A stretch of DNA of 64,000 nt from Shinella daejeonensis (GCF_024281235.1 NZ_JAHWXY010000008.1:62001-126000), one strand, 5' to 3'; shown: positions 19,414 through 27,510, numbered from the stretch's first letter. Notes: generated from the letters alone by a model not told the origin. A program made the numbers and translations.

Positions 19414-19743
19414 GGATATCGAAAGCTTGCGAGGGTTCGGCGGCTGGAACGTCTGGTGGTCACGGATAAGGGCCGATTCGGCCGGCCGTCATGAAAGCAC
19501 AAAAACAGTGCCCGCGCCGCCATCATTTGCGCCCATGCGCCACCAGAACCCATCTCACAGGACGCACCATCCCGCCGGGGACTGTGATCGACTATGAAAA
19601 AGGGATGAAAAGCGAACGCAATCAATGCGTTCTGAATGGAATGGTGCCCAGGAGAGGACTCCTGATGGTTGCGTATCATATTGAATATATTGAACCATCT
19701 TAATGTCTGAATGTATATGGCCCGTGCCTTGACCCGTGCTGCG
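19414..19743. other. Intergenic stretch holding the distal tRNA-end copy
   Basis: About 330 bases without a convincing gene. It holds a small perfect hairpin (GAACGCA-5-TGCGTTC, 19614-19632), the duplicated tRNA-Leu end (19638-19661), an AT-rich patch (about 19675-19720), and an 18-mer (19722-19739) related to one at the other end of the insert. Short open frames here have no ribosome site or recognisable content. Confidence 0.7.
19638..19661. repeat. Distal attachment-site copy (duplicated tRNA-Leu 3' end)
   Basis: 24 bases that match 20826-20849 at 23 positions. The match covers the 3' end of tRNA-Leu (end of the T-loop, acceptor stem and CCA) plus five bases beyond CCA, and stops inside the T-arm. 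This is the footprint left by tyrosine-recombinase elements that insert into tRNA genes. Confidence 0.85.
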
Positions 19744-20487
19744 TCAAATCAACGATTGAGAGAAGTTGCCGATGCGTTGAACCTTATGTGATTTCGATAC
19801 CCATGCCGATCCTGATTTGACGATCTCGACCCTGATGCTGCCCGTCCGCGCCGACCCTGCTGCTTCGATGGCTTCCGAGGGGATTTGTAACAACTCGACA
19901 TGCAGAGGCTTCGTTTCGATGAGGCCCACCACCGTGCATTTCTCATGTGCGACCGGGGCAGAAAACACGTAGCTCCCGTCGTCTTCCTTGAGACCGTAGC
20001 TCACATGGAAGCGGTGCTGCTTCCCCTTGATGATCGAATAGAAATGAACGGCATCGCGGTTCGGGTCGTCTTCCTCGGGGAAGGCGCATTGCCAGCCTGC
20101 CATCTGGACGAAGCCCATGACCACGTTGACGCTCGCGTCAGCAGCCGCGTTGAAGTGCTTCTTCTCGGCAAAGTCGAGTTCGGGAATATCGCCGTTCGCC
20201 AGCCATGCGCTGTCCACGCCGAGCACCTTGGCCAGCATGAGCAGCTTCTGGTTCCGGGGGCGGCCCCGGCCGTGATACCAGCGGTATGCTGTCTGAAGAC
20301 TCACGTTGATGCCGTTCATCTTCATCTGCTGCATTATCCAGGTCGATCGACCCTTGTCAGCCGGCATGTCTCTGATCTTGTCGCATGCGATTTTCATTCG
20401 TCTGGCGAATGCGGGATCAACATCCGGCTCCCTCGCCAGATCGATATCTTCGTCCGTTAGGTCCTTTGCGTCTCGTGCGGCGATCAT
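19744..20487 (-). CDS. Phage-repressor-like HTH protein
   Basis: A 247-residue protein of unknown target. An N-terminal acidic segment (LTDEDIDLAREPDVDPAFA) leads to a CI/XRE-type helix-turn-helix at about residues 55-95 (NVSLQTAYRWYHGRGRPRNQ, then KVLGVDSAWLANGD). The C-terminal 140 residues are not recognisable; I see no LexA-type Ser/Lys protease motif. The ATG at 20487 follows AGGGAATTTGACT; a TTG two codons upstream is an alternative. It is the only gene of the tRNA-bounded insert, with lower-GC codon use than its neighbours, so horizontal origin is likely. Confidence 0.75.
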   Translation of the reverse strand: MIAARDAKDLTDEDIDLAREPDVDPAFARRMKIACDKIRDMPADKGRSTWIMQQMKMNGINVSLQTAYRWYHGRGRPRNQKLLMLAKVLGVDSAWLANGDIPELDFAEKKHFNAAADASVNVVMGFVQMAGWQCAFPEEDDPNRDAVHFYSIIKGKQHRFHVSYGLKEDDGSYVFSAPVAHEKCTVVGLIETKPLHVELLQIPSEAIEAAGSARTGSIRVEIVKSGSAWVSKSHKVQRIGNFSQSLI

Positions 20488-20829
20488 AGTCAAATTCCCT
20501 GAGCTGTCCTATTGTGCTGCAGGTAGGGCCGCGCGCGGAGGAAGTAAAATTAAAAGTTAGAAATAACTTTGAGAGTTACTTGTATCATTAACGAATAGCT
20601 AAGGGATTTCGCTGTGTTTTGCGTCAGATCGGGTACGGTTCACAAACGGTCGGGTATTTTGTGAGCCGTACCTTGGACCGTACATCGGCTATGACTGCAA
20701 GCCAAATGCACTGAAACAGATAGGCACGGACTAAAACAACGTCTTCGCGGAAATCCTTTTGTTTTGAATTCCCTATGTCCAATTTTCGGGACGCAGGGTG
20801 GTGTTTTAAACACCTTGAAACAAAAGGAA
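20488..20829. other. AT-rich intergenic region of the mini-element
   Basis: About 340 bases between the HTH gene and tRNA-Leu. It contains the likely promoter region of the HTH gene, a strong inverted repeat at 20632-20672, a small palindrome at 20800-20814 (GGTGTTT-T-AAACACC) just past the tRNA end, and no convincing open reading frame. Confidence 0.7.
20632..20672. repeat. Inverted repeat, possible regulator or recombinase site
   Basis: 15-base arms (GGTACGGTTCACAAA and TTTGTGAGCCGTACC) match at 14 of 15 positions around an 11-base spacer. A third GTACGGT-type half site follows at once (20677-20683, read on the minus strand). The HTH gene starts 145 bases away. It could be an operator or a recombinase arm site. 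Confidence 0.6.
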
Positions 20830-20849
20830 TGGTGCCCAGAAGAGGACTC
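20826..20849. repeat. Attachment-site copy inside tRNA-Leu
   Basis: 24 bases that overlap the 3' end of the intact tRNA-Leu gene and extend 4 bases past its CCA. They match 19638-19661 with one substitution. The tRNA remains complete on this side, as expected for the gene-proximal junction. Confidence 0.8.
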
Positions 20850-20914
20850 GAACCTCCACGCCTCGCGGCACAGGTACCTGAAACCTGCGCGTCTACCAAT
20901 TCCGCCATCTGGGC
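20830..20914 (-). tRNA. tRNA-Leu (anticodon CAG)
   Basis: An 85-base class II tRNA with encoded CCA. The acceptor stem pairs GCCCAGA with TCTGGGC, the D-arm contains GGTAGACGC, the anticodon stem CAGGT/ACCTG encloses the loop TTCAGGT (anticodon CAG, reading CTG leucine codons), a long variable arm follows, and the T-loop is TTCGAGT. Its 3' end is duplicated at 19638-19661, marking it as an integration target. Confidence 0.97.
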
Positions 20915-20924
20915 GACGGAGAGG

Positions 20925-20953
20925 CATGTACGAGGACGGCCGGCTGCTGTCAA
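20925..20953 (-). promoter_or_regulatory. Sigma-70-type promoter of tRNA-Leu
   Basis: A consensus TTGACA (-35) is followed after exactly 17 bases by TACATG (-10). The tRNA's first base lies 11 bases further on, so transcription would begin just ahead of it. Confidence 0.7.
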
Positions 20954-20992
20954 CAGGCATTTTGAAGTTTTCGCGACGGCCTGGCGGATTGG

Positions 20993-22420
20993 TCAGCGCG
21001 CCGCCGCCCACTCGCGGATGCGCCGGAGCCCGGCATTCAGAAGCGCTGCTGCGGACGCGTCGTTTTCGGCTTCCACGTAGCAGCGCATTTCCGGGGCGTT
21101 GCCGGAGGGGCGGAAGTGGATGATGCGGCCGTCTTCAAGCGTCACGCGCAGGCCGTCGATATCGCTCGTTTCAAGCGGTGCGCCGAGCGGTGCGAGAAAG
21201 GCCGACAGCGCCCCCGCGCCGGAGCGCAGCTCGGCCATCAGCGCAGCACTTGTCTCGACAGGAAAATTCTCCAGCCTGTCGCTTGCCGCGACCGGCAGGC
21301 CGAAGCCTGCGGCAATTTCCGAAAGCGGGCGCCTTTCCCCGGCAAGCAGGGAAAGGACCGCAAGAACGGGCAGCAGGCTGTCGCGCGTCGGCAGCGGCGC
21401 GAGCACGCCTCCGTTGACCGAAAAGGCGGTGGCGGTCAGCGTGCCGCCGTTCGCCTCGAAGCCGGCCACGGCGGTTTGGCCGGCCGCGACCGCCTCGTTC
21501 ATCGCGGCGATCACATAGGGCGAGCCGACCCGGGTGCGCAGAACCCGCGCGCCAAGCGCCGTTTCGAGGCCGGAATTGGAGGTGACGGGGGTGGCGACGG
21601 CGGTCGCGCCGAGGAAACGGCTTGCGATAAGGCCGAGAAGATCGCCGCGAAGCGGCATGCCGGCCTCGTCGGCGATGAGCGGCCTGTCGCCATCGCCGTC
21701 GGCCGAGACGATCGCGTCCAGCCGCTCGGCCTGCGCCCAGCCGGACAGCAGCGCCACGGTTTCGGCAGAGACGGCCTCCGTATCGACGGGAATGAAGGTT
21801 TCGGAATGCCCGAGCGGAATAATGTCCGCCCCATAGCGGGAGAGAATGGAGACAAAGAGGTCGCGCGCCACCGTGGAATGCCGGTAGACGCCGATCCTGA
21901 GGCCCTTGAGGCGGTCGGTGGGTAATAGCGCCAGATTGCGGGCTTCGTAGAGCGAGAGTGTCTCGGCGCTCAGGTCTTCCGGCGTGATGCGGGCAGGGGC
22001 GGCCATCCCCGCGCTGCGGATCGCCTCGGCGGCGCGGGTGATGGCGGCCTCGTCGTCCTTGTCGATTTCGCCGTCCGGCCGGTAGAATTTTATGCCGTTG
22101 CGGTCGGCCGGAATATGGGAGCCGGTCACCATCAGGCAGGCTGCCCGGCGGGCAAGCCCCATCAGCGCCAGCGCCGGCGTCGGCGGCGTCCCGCAATCGG
22201 CGGGATGCAGGCCCTCGGCATGGAGCGCATCCATCGCGATTGCCGCGATCGTCGGGCTGGACTCGCGAAAATCCCGCCCGACCAGCACCGTGTCGCCCGG
22301 CTTCGCCTGTCCACTCTCAAGCAGGTGCCGGGCGAAGGCGCGCACATAAAGGGCGCTTGCCGGCCCGGCGAGTTCGCTGGAGAGGCCTCGAAGGCCGCTG
22401 GTGCCGAATTTGAGGCTCAT
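20993..22420 (-). CDS. Phosphohexomutase (phosphomannomutase/phosphoglucomutase type)
   Basis: A 475-residue alpha-D-phosphohexomutase that interconverts hexose 1- and 6-phosphates for surface polysaccharides and nucleotide sugars. It opens MSLKFGTSGLRGL, the phosphoserine loop is VTGSHIPADRNGIKF (Ser101), the Mg loop is ADGDGDRPL, the sugar loop is EANGG, and the C-terminal phosphate-binding loop is RPSGNAPEMR. The ATG at 22420 follows ACAGGAAGCGCT; a longer frame upstream lies antisense to the BA14K gene. It is similar to rhizobial NoeK/ManB-type enzymes, but the sugar specificity cannot be read. Confidence 0.92.
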   Translation of the reverse strand: MSLKFGTSGLRGLSSELAGPASALYVRAFARHLLESGQAKPGDTVLVGRDFRESSPTIAAIAMDALHAEGLHPADCGTPPTPALALMGLARRAACLMVTGSHIPADRNGIKFYRPDGEIDKDDEAAITRAAEAIRSAGMAAPARITPEDLSAETLSLYEARNLALLPTDRLKGLRIGVYRHSTVARDLFVSILSRYGADIIPLGHSETFIPVDTEAVSAETVALLSGWAQAERLDAIVSADGDGDRPLIADEAGMPLRGDLLGLIASRFLGATAVATPVTSNSGLETALGARVLRTRVGSPYVIAAMNEAVAAGQTAVAGFEANGGTLTATAFSVNGGVLAPLPTRDSLLPVLAVLSLLAGERRPLSEIAAGFGLPVAASDRLENFPVETSAALMAELRSGAGALSAFLAPLGAPLETSDIDGLRVTLEDGRIIHFRPSGNAPEMRCYVEAENDASAAALLNAGLRRIREWAAAR

Positions 22421-22549
22421 AGCGCTTCCTGTTTTTCCCGGCGAACGCCGGTTCACCACCGATCCGACATCAATAAAACAAAAAGCCTGAACGTAATGCA
22501 AATCAGGGACGCAACGGGACAACGAGCCCGATATGTCTGAGGAACCGAC

Positions 22550-22936
22550 ATGTCCGCAATTCAAAATGTCATTTTCGGCTGCGCAATAACCGCCGCCTCG
22601 ACCTTCGCGCCGCTCGGCGCATCGCAGGCCGCTCCGTTCCCCATGCCCGACGTCCAGACGGAGGGCAACGGCGCGTTGACGAAGGTCCAGGCTTTCTGCT
22701 TCGGTTACCATTGCGGCTGGGAGCGCCGCCATTACCGGCCACGGTATTATTATCGCGACCACTACCGCCTGCGGCCCTACTATCGTCCGCGCTACGAGCG
22801 GCCGCGCTATTACTACGGCGGCGGCAGGGCGCATGTGCGCTGGTGCCTGAACCGCTACCGCACCTATAATCCCGCCACCGACCGCTATCATGCGGGGCGC
22901 GGGATCTATCGGGTCTGCTATTCGCCCTACCGCTGA
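22550..22936 (+). CDS. BA14K-family exported protein
   Basis: A 128-residue exported protein. A signal peptide (about residues 1-28, ending ASQAA) leads to a Tyr/Arg-rich low-complexity region (about 55-90, repeated RPRYYY-like units). The C-terminal BA14K motif has the family spacing of conserved residues (HVRWCLNRYRTYNPATDRY, then a final C-SPY). BA14K proteins are small surface lectin-like immunoreactive proteins found in Brucella and other Rhizobiales. It is divergent from the phosphohexomutase with about 130 bases between them. Confidence 0.88.
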   Translation: MSAIQNVIFGCAITAASTFAPLGASQAAPFPMPDVQTEGNGALTKVQAFCFGYHCGWERRHYRPRYYYRDHYRLRPYYRPRYERPRYYYGGGRAHVRWCLNRYRTYNPATDRYHAGRGIYRVCYSPYR

Positions 22937-22975
22937 GGCAGGCGACGCCGGCGGCGGGCTTTGTCCCGCTGTCGG

Positions 22976-23275
22976 TCAGGCGTCGGTTGTGCCGCTGCGG
23001 TCGACGTGACCGAGATCGCGCTGCGGATCGATAATGTCGCGGACACGCTGCTTGAGCTCTTTCGCGCCGGGAAAGCCGCCGTCGCGTTTGCGCTCCCATA
23101 TCAGGGTCTCGTCGACCCGGATTTCGAAACTGCCGCCGGTGCCGGGAATGAGCGCCACCTCCGCGAGGCTGTCGGAAAAGGTCGACAGCAGTTCCTGCGC
23201 CATCCAGCCGGCCCGCAGCAGCCAGTTGCACTGGGTGCAGTAGAGAATGGAAACACGAGGCCTTGCATCGGACAT
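22976..23275 (-). CDS. SelW-like Rdx family protein
   Basis: A 99-residue thioredoxin-like protein of the SelT/SelW/SelH (Rdx) family. The redox motif is CTQC (ILYCTQCNWLLRAGW), so it uses two cysteines and no selenocysteine. The family core GTGGSFEIRVDETLIWERKRDGGFP is present in order, ending in DIIDPQRDLGH. The ATG at 23275 follows GAGGAGACGTCC. The function in bacteria is unknown; redox signalling is assumed for the family. It lies between BA14K and a DoxX protein, in the opposite direction to both. Confidence 0.9.
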   Translation of the reverse strand: MSDARPRVSILYCTQCNWLLRAGWMAQELLSTFSDSLAEVALIPGTGGSFEIRVDETLIWERKRDGGFPGAKELKQRVRDIIDPQRDLGHVDRSGTTDA

Positions 23276-23440
23276 GGACGTCTCCTCTGTATCGCGGAGG
23301 CCCACGCGGGCCGTTCCCCGGGGAGACGCGTTCCTCACGGAAATGTCAATGCATTTTATCGCCGATTGATCGGCAGGCGCTTGTCCCGGGGCTCTATCCG
23401 GTCGAATGTGTGCGATGCAACATCACCAGCAGGAGCCCCG

Positions 23441-23890
23441 ATGACCGAGCCCGCCACCAATCGCCCCCGTCTGATCCTGCCGTCGCTTGGCGGCCTCTAT
23501 GCGGCGCTGGGGGAAAGCGCGGAAACCCTCCTGCGCCTTGCCGCCGGCCTGCTTCTCGTCAGCCACGGCTACGGCAAGATCCTCAATCCCTTCGGTGCAA
23601 GCGGCATGGTCGAAAGCCTGGGCTTTTATCCCGGCGCGCTCTGGTCGCTGCTTCTGGCGATAACCGAGTTCTTTGGCGGCATCCTGATTGCGATCGGCCT
23701 TTTCACCCGTCCCGCGGCCTTCGCCGCGACGATCGTTCTGGCGGTCACCGTCTATTTCCACGGCGTGGTTCAGGGTGAAGGCATCGGCGGTGCGGAGAAG
23801 TCGATTCTCTGGACGCTGATCCTGTTCTTCTTCGCCATCCGCGGATCCAACGCCCATTCGGTCGATGCCCGGATCGGCCGCCAGTTCTGA
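23441..23890 (+). CDS. DoxX family membrane protein
   Basis: A 149-residue inner-membrane protein of the DoxX family with four hydrophobic segments. Typical parts are LRLAAGLLLVSHGYGKIL, LAITEFFGGILIAIGLFTRP and the FHGVVQGEG-IGGAEKSILW loop. Related proteins take part in redox or stress processes, but no reaction is established for this branch. The ATG at 23441 follows AGGAGCCCCG. The gene ends 14 bases before the convergent receiver-domain gene. Confidence 0.9.
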   Translation: MTEPATNRPRLILPSLGGLYAALGESAETLLRLAAGLLLVSHGYGKILNPFGASGMVESLGFYPGALWSLLLAITEFFGGILIAIGLFTRPAAFAATIVLAVTVYFHGVVQGEGIGGAEKSILWTLILFFFAIRGSNAHSVDARIGRQF

Positions 23891-23904
23891 GGCAATTTCG
23901 GGTC

Positions 23905-24297
23905 TTACCGGAAGTTTTCGAGGCATCTGGCCGGTGGTCGCATCCACCGGCTGACCAGCGCAATCAACGCTTCGCCGTCATAGGGCTTCATGATCACCGG
24001 CAGGTCTTCGAGCGTGGCGAGACCCTGTCCCGCCCGGTCGTTGGCGGTGGTCAGGAGCAGCGGCACGCCGGCTTTTCGCAGGCGGTCGATGCGCGGGGCC
24101 GCCTCCGCCGCGTCGAACGGCAGGTCCAGCAGGCAAAGGTCGATTTTTGCCAGCGATGGCGCGTCCCACCGGTCGAACTGATCCGGCTGCAACAGCGTGG
24201 TGCGGCAGGCGATTGCCGAGGTGATGAGATATTCCGCATCGAGCGCGACCAGAAATTCCGGCTCGACGATCAGGATATGCGGTGATGACGTCTGCAT
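23905..24297 (-). CDS. Stand-alone receiver-domain (CheY-like) protein
   Basis: A 130-residue single-domain receiver with no output domain. The phospho-acceptor Asp is in LCLLDLPF, the Thr in LLLTTAN and the Lys in VIMKPYD. The acidic pocket normally reading D-D or E-D is changed: the strand ends ILIVEPEFL, so one metal-binding acid is Pro. Phosphorylation may therefore be weak or absent. The ATG at 24297 follows AAGGAAACGACGAC. No histidine kinase is nearby. Confidence 0.82.
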   Translation of the reverse strand: MQTSSPHILIVEPEFLVALDAEYLITSAIACRTTLLQPDQFDRWDAPSLAKIDLCLLDLPFDAAEAAPRIDRLRKAGVPLLLTTANDRAGQGLATLEDLPVIMKPYDGEALIALVSRWMRPPARCLENFR

Positions 24298-24383
24298 GTC
24301 GTCGTTTCCTTGCGTCGCCGCCCTTCCGGACGGGGGCATGCAATCTGCGTCGCCCCGACGCCGCCGTCATTTAAAAAAGACAT

Positions 24384-24434
24384 AGAGCCTTTCCAGCAAA
24401 AGCGTGAAACGGTTTTGCATCCGGAAATGCGGCT
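24384..24434 (+). repeat. Rhizobial-type palindromic intergenic repeat, copy B
   Basis: A 51-base element that is 47 of 51 identical to copy A at 17385-17435 (opposite strand). It is followed at 24450-24485 by a second inverted repeat (AGCGGTTC/GAACCGCT), giving a two-hairpin mosaic in the region before the Crp/Fnr gene. Confidence 0.85.
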
Positions 24435-24580
24435 GGAACAAAGAGATGGAGCGGTTCTACCGCTTCAGTGAAAACCGGAACCGCTAGAGGCCCGGCGGAA
24501 CAAGCCGTGGCATGCGACGTTTGCCATCGCGAGGGTCGGGGTCTTGCGAAGGCCGGCGGGCCGAATGGCAGGGGGCGGGA

Positions 24581-25345
24581 ATGGCGAATGGCACGGCGGA
24601 ACGGCACACGCGCTGGCGTACCCCCTGTTTCAAGTGTCCGTTGCGGAAGCTTGAGGTTTTCCGCGATTTCAGCGCCGAGGAACTGGAATTCGTCTCGCAT
24701 TTCAAGGCGGGAGAGCTTTCCGTCGCGCGCGGGGCGACCGTCCTTGTGGCGGAGACCCATAGTCCCCATCTCTTCACCCTGCTGTCCGGCTGGGCCTTCC
24801 GCTACAAGCTTCTGCCGGACGGGCGGCGGCAAATTCTCAACTATGCGCTGCCCGGCGATCTCATCGGCCTGCAAAGCGGCCTGATGGGGGAAATGGACCA
24901 TTCCGTCGAGGCGCTGACGCCGCTGACGCTCTGCGTCTTCGAGCGGTCGCGGCTGGAAAGGCTTTTCGAGAGGCATCCCTCCCTCGCTTACGACATCACC
25001 TGGATCGCCGCAAACGAGGAGCGCATCCTCGACGAGCATCTGCTGAGCATCGGGCGGCGCTCCGCGCTGGAGCGGGCGGCCTATCTGCTTTCCTTCCTGC
25101 ACCAGCGGGCGCGCGCCCTCGGGGAGGCCGCGGAAGACGACCGGCGTTTCATTCCCGTCACGCAGCAGCATGTCGCAGATACGCTCGGCCTTTCGCTTGT
25201 CCATACCAACAAGACCCTGCGCCGGCTGGCGCAGCGCAAGCTTGCAAGCTGGAAGGACCGGGGTTGCGAGATCGAGGACGCCGAGGGCCTGCTTGCCCTT
25301 TCCGGTTGGGACGGGCTGACGCGGCAGCCCCGGCCCTTCATCTGA
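24581..25345 (+). CDS. Crp/Fnr-family transcription regulator
   Basis: A 254-residue regulator with an N-terminal cyclic-nucleotide-binding-like beta barrel (about 20-145) and a C-terminal winged helix (about 170-245). The HTH reads TQQHVADTLGLSLVHTNKTL. Two cysteines lie near the N-terminus (PCFKCPLRKLEVF), a spacing that recalls Fnr-type proteins, but I see no complete four-cysteine iron-sulphur set, so oxygen sensing is uncertain. The ATG at 24581 sits after GGGGGCGGGA. Upstream are two palindromic repeats. Confidence 0.9.
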   Translation: MANGTAERHTRWRTPCFKCPLRKLEVFRDFSAEELEFVSHFKAGELSVARGATVLVAETHSPHLFTLLSGWAFRYKLLPDGRRQILNYALPGDLIGLQSGLMGEMDHSVEALTPLTLCVFERSRLERLFERHPSLAYDITWIAANEERILDEHLLSIGRRSALERAAYLLSFLHQRARALGEAAEDDRRFIPVTQQHVADTLGLSLVHTNKTLRRLAQRKLASWKDRGCEIEDAEGLLALSGWDGLTRQPRPFI

Positions 25346-25358
25346 CGCTGGCCGGATT

Positions 25359-26411
25359 TCAGGCGACGTCCCAATAAAGCGGGAACATCGGGTCGAAGAC
25401 AGTCACCGGTCCCGCCCCCGTATCGCGCCGGGCAGGAAAGACGACCGGCGTGTCCCGGCGCAGGAGCCGGATCCGCTCCTCGTTCGGCGGCAGGCCGTAC
25501 CAGGCCGGCCCGTGGAGCGAGGTGAAGGCTTCGAGGCGGTCGAGGGCGCCTTCCTCCTCGAAAACATGGGCCAGGCAGCTCATGGTGTTGATCGACGTAT
25601 AGATGCCGGCGCAGCCGCAGCCGCATTCCTTGAGCGGATCGGCATGGGGAGCGGAATCGGTTCCGAGGAAGAAATGTGCGTCGCCGGAGGTGGCGGCCTC
25701 GCGCAGCGCCAGCCGATGCTCCTCGCGCTTGGCGACCGGCAGGCAATAATAATGCGGACGGATGCCACCGACGAGGATGGCGTTGCGATTGATGATGAGA
25801 TGATGGGTGGTGATCGAGCCGGCAAGATTGGCCTTGGCCGTGCGGATATAGTCGACGCCGTCCTTCGTCGTGACATGCTCCATGGTGATGCGCAGCTCCG
25901 GCAGCCGTTCGCGCAATGGATCGAGCACCGTTTCGATGAAGACGGCCTCGCGGTCGAAGATGTCGATCTCGGGCGTCGTCACCTCGCCGTGCACGCAGAG
26001 CGTCAGGCCGATCTTCGCCATTCGTTCCAGTACGGGCATCACCTTCGCGAGATCGCGCACGCCGCTGTGCGAATTGGTCGTGGCGCCAGCGGGATAGAGC
26101 TTGACCGCCCGGATCAGCCCGCTGCGGTGGCCCGCCTCCACGTCGTCGGGATTCGTGTGCTCGGTGAGATAGAGCGTCATCAGCGGTTCGAAGCGGTCGC
26201 CTTGCGGAAGGGCGTCGAGAATGCGCTGGCGATAGCCGGCCGCATCGTCCGTGGTCACCACCGGCGGCACCAGGTTCGGCATGATGATGGCGCGGGCGAA
26301 ATGCCGGCTGGTGTCGCCGATCACGCCGGCCAGCATCGCGCCGTCGCGCAGGTGCAGGTGCCAGTCGTCGGGGCGGCGGATCGAAAGTTCGGTAAGGGTC
26401 GTATCGCGCAT
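25359..26411 (-). CDS. pyrC: Dihydroorotase
   Basis: A 350-residue zinc dihydroorotase, third step of pyrimidine synthesis. It is the class II (E. coli PyrC-like) form. The first metal pair is in [13 protein letters not shown], the carboxylated-Lys region is [13 protein letters not shown], further ligands are in [14 protein letters not shown] and GSITTHH, and the catalytic Asp is in FLGTDSAPH. The ATG at 26411 follows GGGAGACGACCAG and gives the family length (about 348); earlier in-frame starts are possible. It stands alone, not with pyrB. Confidence 0.96.
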   Translation of the reverse strand: MRDTTLTELSIRRPDDWHLHLRDGAMLAGVIGDTSRHFARAIIMPNLVPPVVTTDDAAGYRQRILDALPQGDRFEPLMTLYLTEHTNPDDVEAGHRSGLIRAVKLYPAGATTNSHSGVRDLAKVMPVLERMAKIGLTLCVHGEVTTPEIDIFDREAVFIETVLDPLRERLPELRITMEHVTTKDGVDYIRTAKANLAGSITTHHLIINRNAILVGGIRPHYYCLPVAKREEHRLALREAATSGDAHFFLGTDSAPHADPLKECGCGCAGIYTSINTMSCLAHVFEEEGALDRLEAFTSLHGPAWYGLPPNEERIRLLRRDTPVVFPARRDTGAGPVTVFDPMFPLYWDVA

Positions 26412-26538
26412 CTGGTCGTCTCCCGCTTCTGCCGGCTGCGATAGCATCGTCAGGCCCGCGCGACAATCGCCGGATCGCTCTTGAACGGAACGGCCGCCCG
26501 TGATTGTCTCCGGCCGGTTCGAGCGGAAAGGATGCCTC

Positions 26539-27267
26539 ATGCGCGTGCTGGTGGTGGAAAACGACAGGGTGACGGAACTCGGCCGGATCGGCGCGGCGCT
26601 TTGCGAGGCGGGGGCGACGCTCGACATCTGCCGGCCGCATGCCGGTGAGCCGATCCCCGGCGACGATCGCGCCCATGACGCGATCATTGTCATGGGTGGC
26701 CCGCAGAATGCGCTCGACGACGAGCGCCACCCCTATCTTCCGGCGCTGAGCCGGCTGATGCGCCGGTTCGGCGAAGAGGACAAGTCGGTGCTCGGCGTCT
26801 GCCTCGGCAGCCAGCTTCTGGCCCGCGCCTATGGGGCGGAAAACCATATCGGCGTGGCGACCGAATTCGGCTGGTGCGACGTGTCGCTGACGGCCGAAGG
26901 CCGGGCCGATCCGGTCCTGTCGGCTGCCGCCGACCGCTTCGCGATCTTCCAGTGGCACAGCGATACGTTCGCGTTGCCGCAGGGCGCGGTGCGGCTTGCC
27001 GAAAGCGACGTGGCCGCAAACCAGGCCTTCCGTATCGGACGTGCGGTCTATGGCACGCAGTTCCATTTCGAGGCCGACCGCGCGGTGGTCGACCTGTGGG
27101 TCCGGAATTTCCCCGAAACGGTCGAGGCGCTGTCGCCCGGCTGGCTGGAGCGGCGCGCGGGGCTGGCGACCGAATATGGACCGGCCTCCGAGGCGACGGG
27201 CCTTGCGCTTGCCCGCGCCTGGGTGACGACCGTTCAGGCCCGTTCTGGAAACGGCGGGCGCAAGTGA
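26539..27267 (+). CDS. Class I glutamine amidotransferase-like protein
   Basis: A 242-residue stand-alone class I glutamine amidotransferase, similar to the GMP-synthase-type GATase proteins annotated as YfeJ-like. The nucleophile elbow is [11 protein letters not shown] (Cys), the oxyanion loop [11 protein letters not shown], and the His-Glu pair [15 protein letters not shown] is the usual strand before it. The ATG at 26539 follows GGAAAGGATGCCTC. The acceptor substrate is unknown. The gene is divergent from pyrC by about 130 bases and precedes the solitary atpB on the same strand by 243 bases. Confidence 0.92.
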   Translation: MRVLVVENDRVTELGRIGAALCEAGATLDICRPHAGEPIPGDDRAHDAIIVMGGPQNALDDERHPYLPALSRLMRRFGEEDKSVLGVCLGSQLLARAYGAENHIGVATEFGWCDVSLTAEGRADPVLSAAADRFAIFQWHSDTFALPQGAVRLAESDVAANQAFRIGRAVYGTQFHFEADRAVVDLWVRNFPETVEALSPGWLERRAGLATEYGPASEATGLALARAWVTTVQARSGNGGRK

Positions 27268-27510
27268 TCGCCTTTTCACCGGCAGCGGTCTAGGCGCGCG
27301 CGTCTTTTTGGGTATATGCTGGCCGGCAGAGTGAAGATGAAGCCTTGAAACATCATCCCGCCAGTCCTGGAACGCCGTTTTCGGCCTTTGCGGCAGCGCC
27401 CGCAACGGCACGCTGCTCCTGCGGGACCCTTCGCTCCTCTCCCTTCTTCATCGGCCGGTCAGCCGCCCCGCGCTTGCGGTTGCATGGTGCCGCCAAGACG
27501 AGGATTTCCG

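Larger units (their letters stand above)
19638..20849. mobile_element. 1.2 kb tRNA-Leu-bounded mini-element or island remnant
   Basis: The stretch from the distal repeat (19638-19661) to the intact tRNA end (20826-20849) forms one 1188-base unit between direct repeats. It is visibly richer in A and T than the flanks and holds a single repressor-like HTH gene. Both inner ends carry a related 18-mer (19722-19739 and 20666-20683, 14 of 18 identical). No integrase or excisionase is present, so it is either a decayed island or a small element mobilised in trans. Confidence 0.75.

Noticed and set aside
19491-19703. Small frame through the distal tRNA-end copy
   Set aside because: It has no ribosome site and spans the recombination repeat, so coding is unlikely.
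22421-22891. N-terminal extension of the phosphohexomutase
   Set aside because: It would overlap the BA14K gene in antisense; the ATG at 22420 has a good ribosome site and the family N-terminus.
25081-27411. A 776-residue minus-strand frame beside pyrC
   Set aside because: It is out of frame with pyrC and antisense to the Crp/Fnr and amidotransferase genes.
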